A stretch of DNA of 5,019 nt, from positions 1 to 5,019 of the forward strand of contig DASTZX010000427.1 in NCBI GenBank assembly GCA_035764045.1, given 5' to 3'. The notes under the pieces are model-generated. The model was not told the origin of the DNA and made no database searches. It saw nothing but the letters and a program-made list of their open reading frames with translations. The stretch is from JAVDCA01 sp035764045 (GTDB lineage Bacteria; Pseudomonadota; Alphaproteobacteria; Rhizobiales; Xanthobacteraceae). Shown piece after piece: positions 4,290-5,019 of the stretch (positions are counted from its first letter, which is position 1; the number at the start of each line of letters is the position of its first letter). The position numbers were made by a program, and so were the translations under genes.

Positions 4290-5019
4290 GGCGCAACACC
4301 TCCCGGCGTTTCCGCTCGACCGGCCAGGGCGCGGGCGAGCGCGACGAAGCCCTCGACCGGAATATCCTCGGCCCGCGCCGTTTCGGCAATGCCGGCGGCG
4401 GCCAGCAGCGGCCGCGGGTCGCCCAGCGGCTTGAGGCTCTGGCGCAGCATCTTCCGGCGCTGGCCGAACGCGGCTTCGGTCACCCGCTCGAGCGCGCGCA
4501 GATCGCAGGGCAGGGGAGCGCGCCGCGGAACGAGCCGGACGATCGACGAGGTGACTTTGGGCGGCGGCACGAAGGCGGAGGCGGAGACGTCGAAGAGGAT
4601 CCTTGCCTCGGTCCGCCAGCCGGCGAGCACGGCGAGACGGCCGTAGCTTTTCGCGTCCGGCTTCGCGACGATGCGCTCGGCCACTTCGCGCTGGAACATC
4701 AGGACGAGCGCATCGTACCACGGCGGCCAGGGCTCGACGGCGAGCCAGCGCACCAAGAGCGCGGTCGCGATATTGTACGGCAGGTTGGCGACGACGCGGA
4801 CCGGCCCCGCCGGCGTGTCGCCGAGCAGGGCTCGCGCATCGAGCTCGAGCGCGTCGCCGGCCACGACGGCGAGCCGGTCCGGATAACGCACGGCGATCTC
4901 ATCGAGCGCGGCCACCGCGCGCTCGTCCCGCTCGACCGCGATCACCTTGTCGGCACCTTCGGCGATGAGCGCGCGCGTGAGCCCGCCCGGCCCGGGTCCG
5001 ACCTCGACCACGGTGACGC
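4286..5019 (-). CDS. rsmA: 16S rRNA (adenine1518-N6/adenine1519-N6)-dimethyltransferase RsmA (KsgA), 5' end outside the window
   Basis: RsmA dimethylates two adjacent adenines in the helix 45 loop of 16S rRNA using S-adenosylmethionine, a late step of 30S subunit maturation. The visible part is about 243 residues. The frame runs to the window edge, and roughly 40-45 N-terminal residues are missing compared with a usual length near 280. SAM motif I is VVEVGPGPGGLTRAL at the edge, the acidic ribose-binding position follows in IAVERDE, and GDALELD comes next. The active-site motif is NLPYNIAT (about residues 78-85 of the visible part). Downstream signatures FQREVAERI, SYGRLAV, FVPPPKVTS and FGQRRKMLRQSL are the RNA-binding and C-terminal features of the family. 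The GTG at 5011 is internal, since Val-Thr codons of motif I precede it. Its TGA (4288-4286) overlaps the dehydrogenase ATG. No defect is seen. Confidence 0.96.
   Translation of the reverse strand, partial: VTVVEVGPGPGGLTRALIAEGADKVIAVERDERAVAALDEIAVRYPDRLAVVAGDALELDARALLGDTPAGPVRVVANLPYNIATALLVRWLAVEPWPPWYDALVLMFQREVAERIVAKPDAKSYGRLAVLAGWRTEARILFDVSASAFVPPPKVTSSIVRLVPRRAPLPCDLRALERVTEAAFGQRRKMLRQSLKPLGDPRPLLAAAGIAETARAEDIPVEGFVALARALAGRAETPGGVAP

Noticed and set aside
4290..4721. Upstream extension of the dehydrogenase frame (501 aa version)
   Set aside because: The extra 144 residues are the wrong-frame reading of rsmA; the ATG at 4289 has a ribosome-binding site and gives the normal family length.
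3247..4968. Numerous long plus- and minus-strand ORFs in the right half
   Set aside because: They are frame shadows of rsmA and the dehydrogenase in high-GC DNA, with Arg/Ala-rich nonsense composition and no family motifs.
1..5019. CRISPR arrays, tRNA genes, insertion-sequence ends
   Set aside because: No regularly spaced direct repeats, no tRNA cloverleaf with a TTCGA-type arm, and no transposase or matched terminal repeats were found by eye.

Overview
The window looks like chromosomal DNA of a high-GC alphaproteobacterium, most likely Hyphomicrobiales and Bradyrhizobium/Rhodopseudomonas-like. The basis is the very GC-rich core genes on the right, the alphaproteobacterial style of the RsmA and alcohol dehydrogenase proteins, a TctC-type receptor remnant, and small rhizobial-type hypothetical proteins. 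The assignment is inferred from protein character, not from a database search.

Left part (1-1620) is accessory in character, with visibly lower GC than the right end. It holds a possible 29-aa ORF (57-146), a coiled-coil/zinc-ribbon hypothetical protein (200-703), a small minus-strand gene that appears broken by a one-base frameshift (808-977), and a 214-aa hypothetical protein (976-1620). The start codons of the last two overlap back to back in a single CATG. A gene-free stretch follows (1621-1831).

Middle part (1832-2704) is read on the minus strand and is the most unusual region. Reading leftwards from 2704 there is a candidate promoter, a very long Shine-Dalgarno, a 25-codon GTG ORF, a palindrome over its stop codon, a bulged hairpin and a strong intrinsic terminator. 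The Shine-Dalgarno matches the 16S rRNA tail complement over about 17 nt. Inside the short ORF is a sequence that can pair with the Shine-Dalgarno and start codon, and next to it a second sequence that can compete for that pairing. Together they form a plausible translational or attenuation switch of about 210 nt. Directly after the terminator sits a 628-nt group IIC intron (1832-2459). It has recognisable 5' end, core motifs, domain V with a CGC triad, and domain VI, but no reverse transcriptase ORF: an ORF-less group IIC intron at the expected type of target site.

Right part (2705-5019) is high-GC core-like DNA. It has a 69-aa coiled-coil protein on the plus strand (2809-3018) converging on a minus-strand block: rsmA (ksgA, cut by the window edge), a zinc-dependent alcohol dehydrogenase overlapping it by an ATGA, and, directly behind the dehydrogenase stop codon and in the same frame, the last 58 codons of a TctC/Bug-type substrate-binding protein whose remainder is missing. 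rsmA and the dehydrogenase are probably co-transcribed. The receptor fragment marks an old deletion junction.
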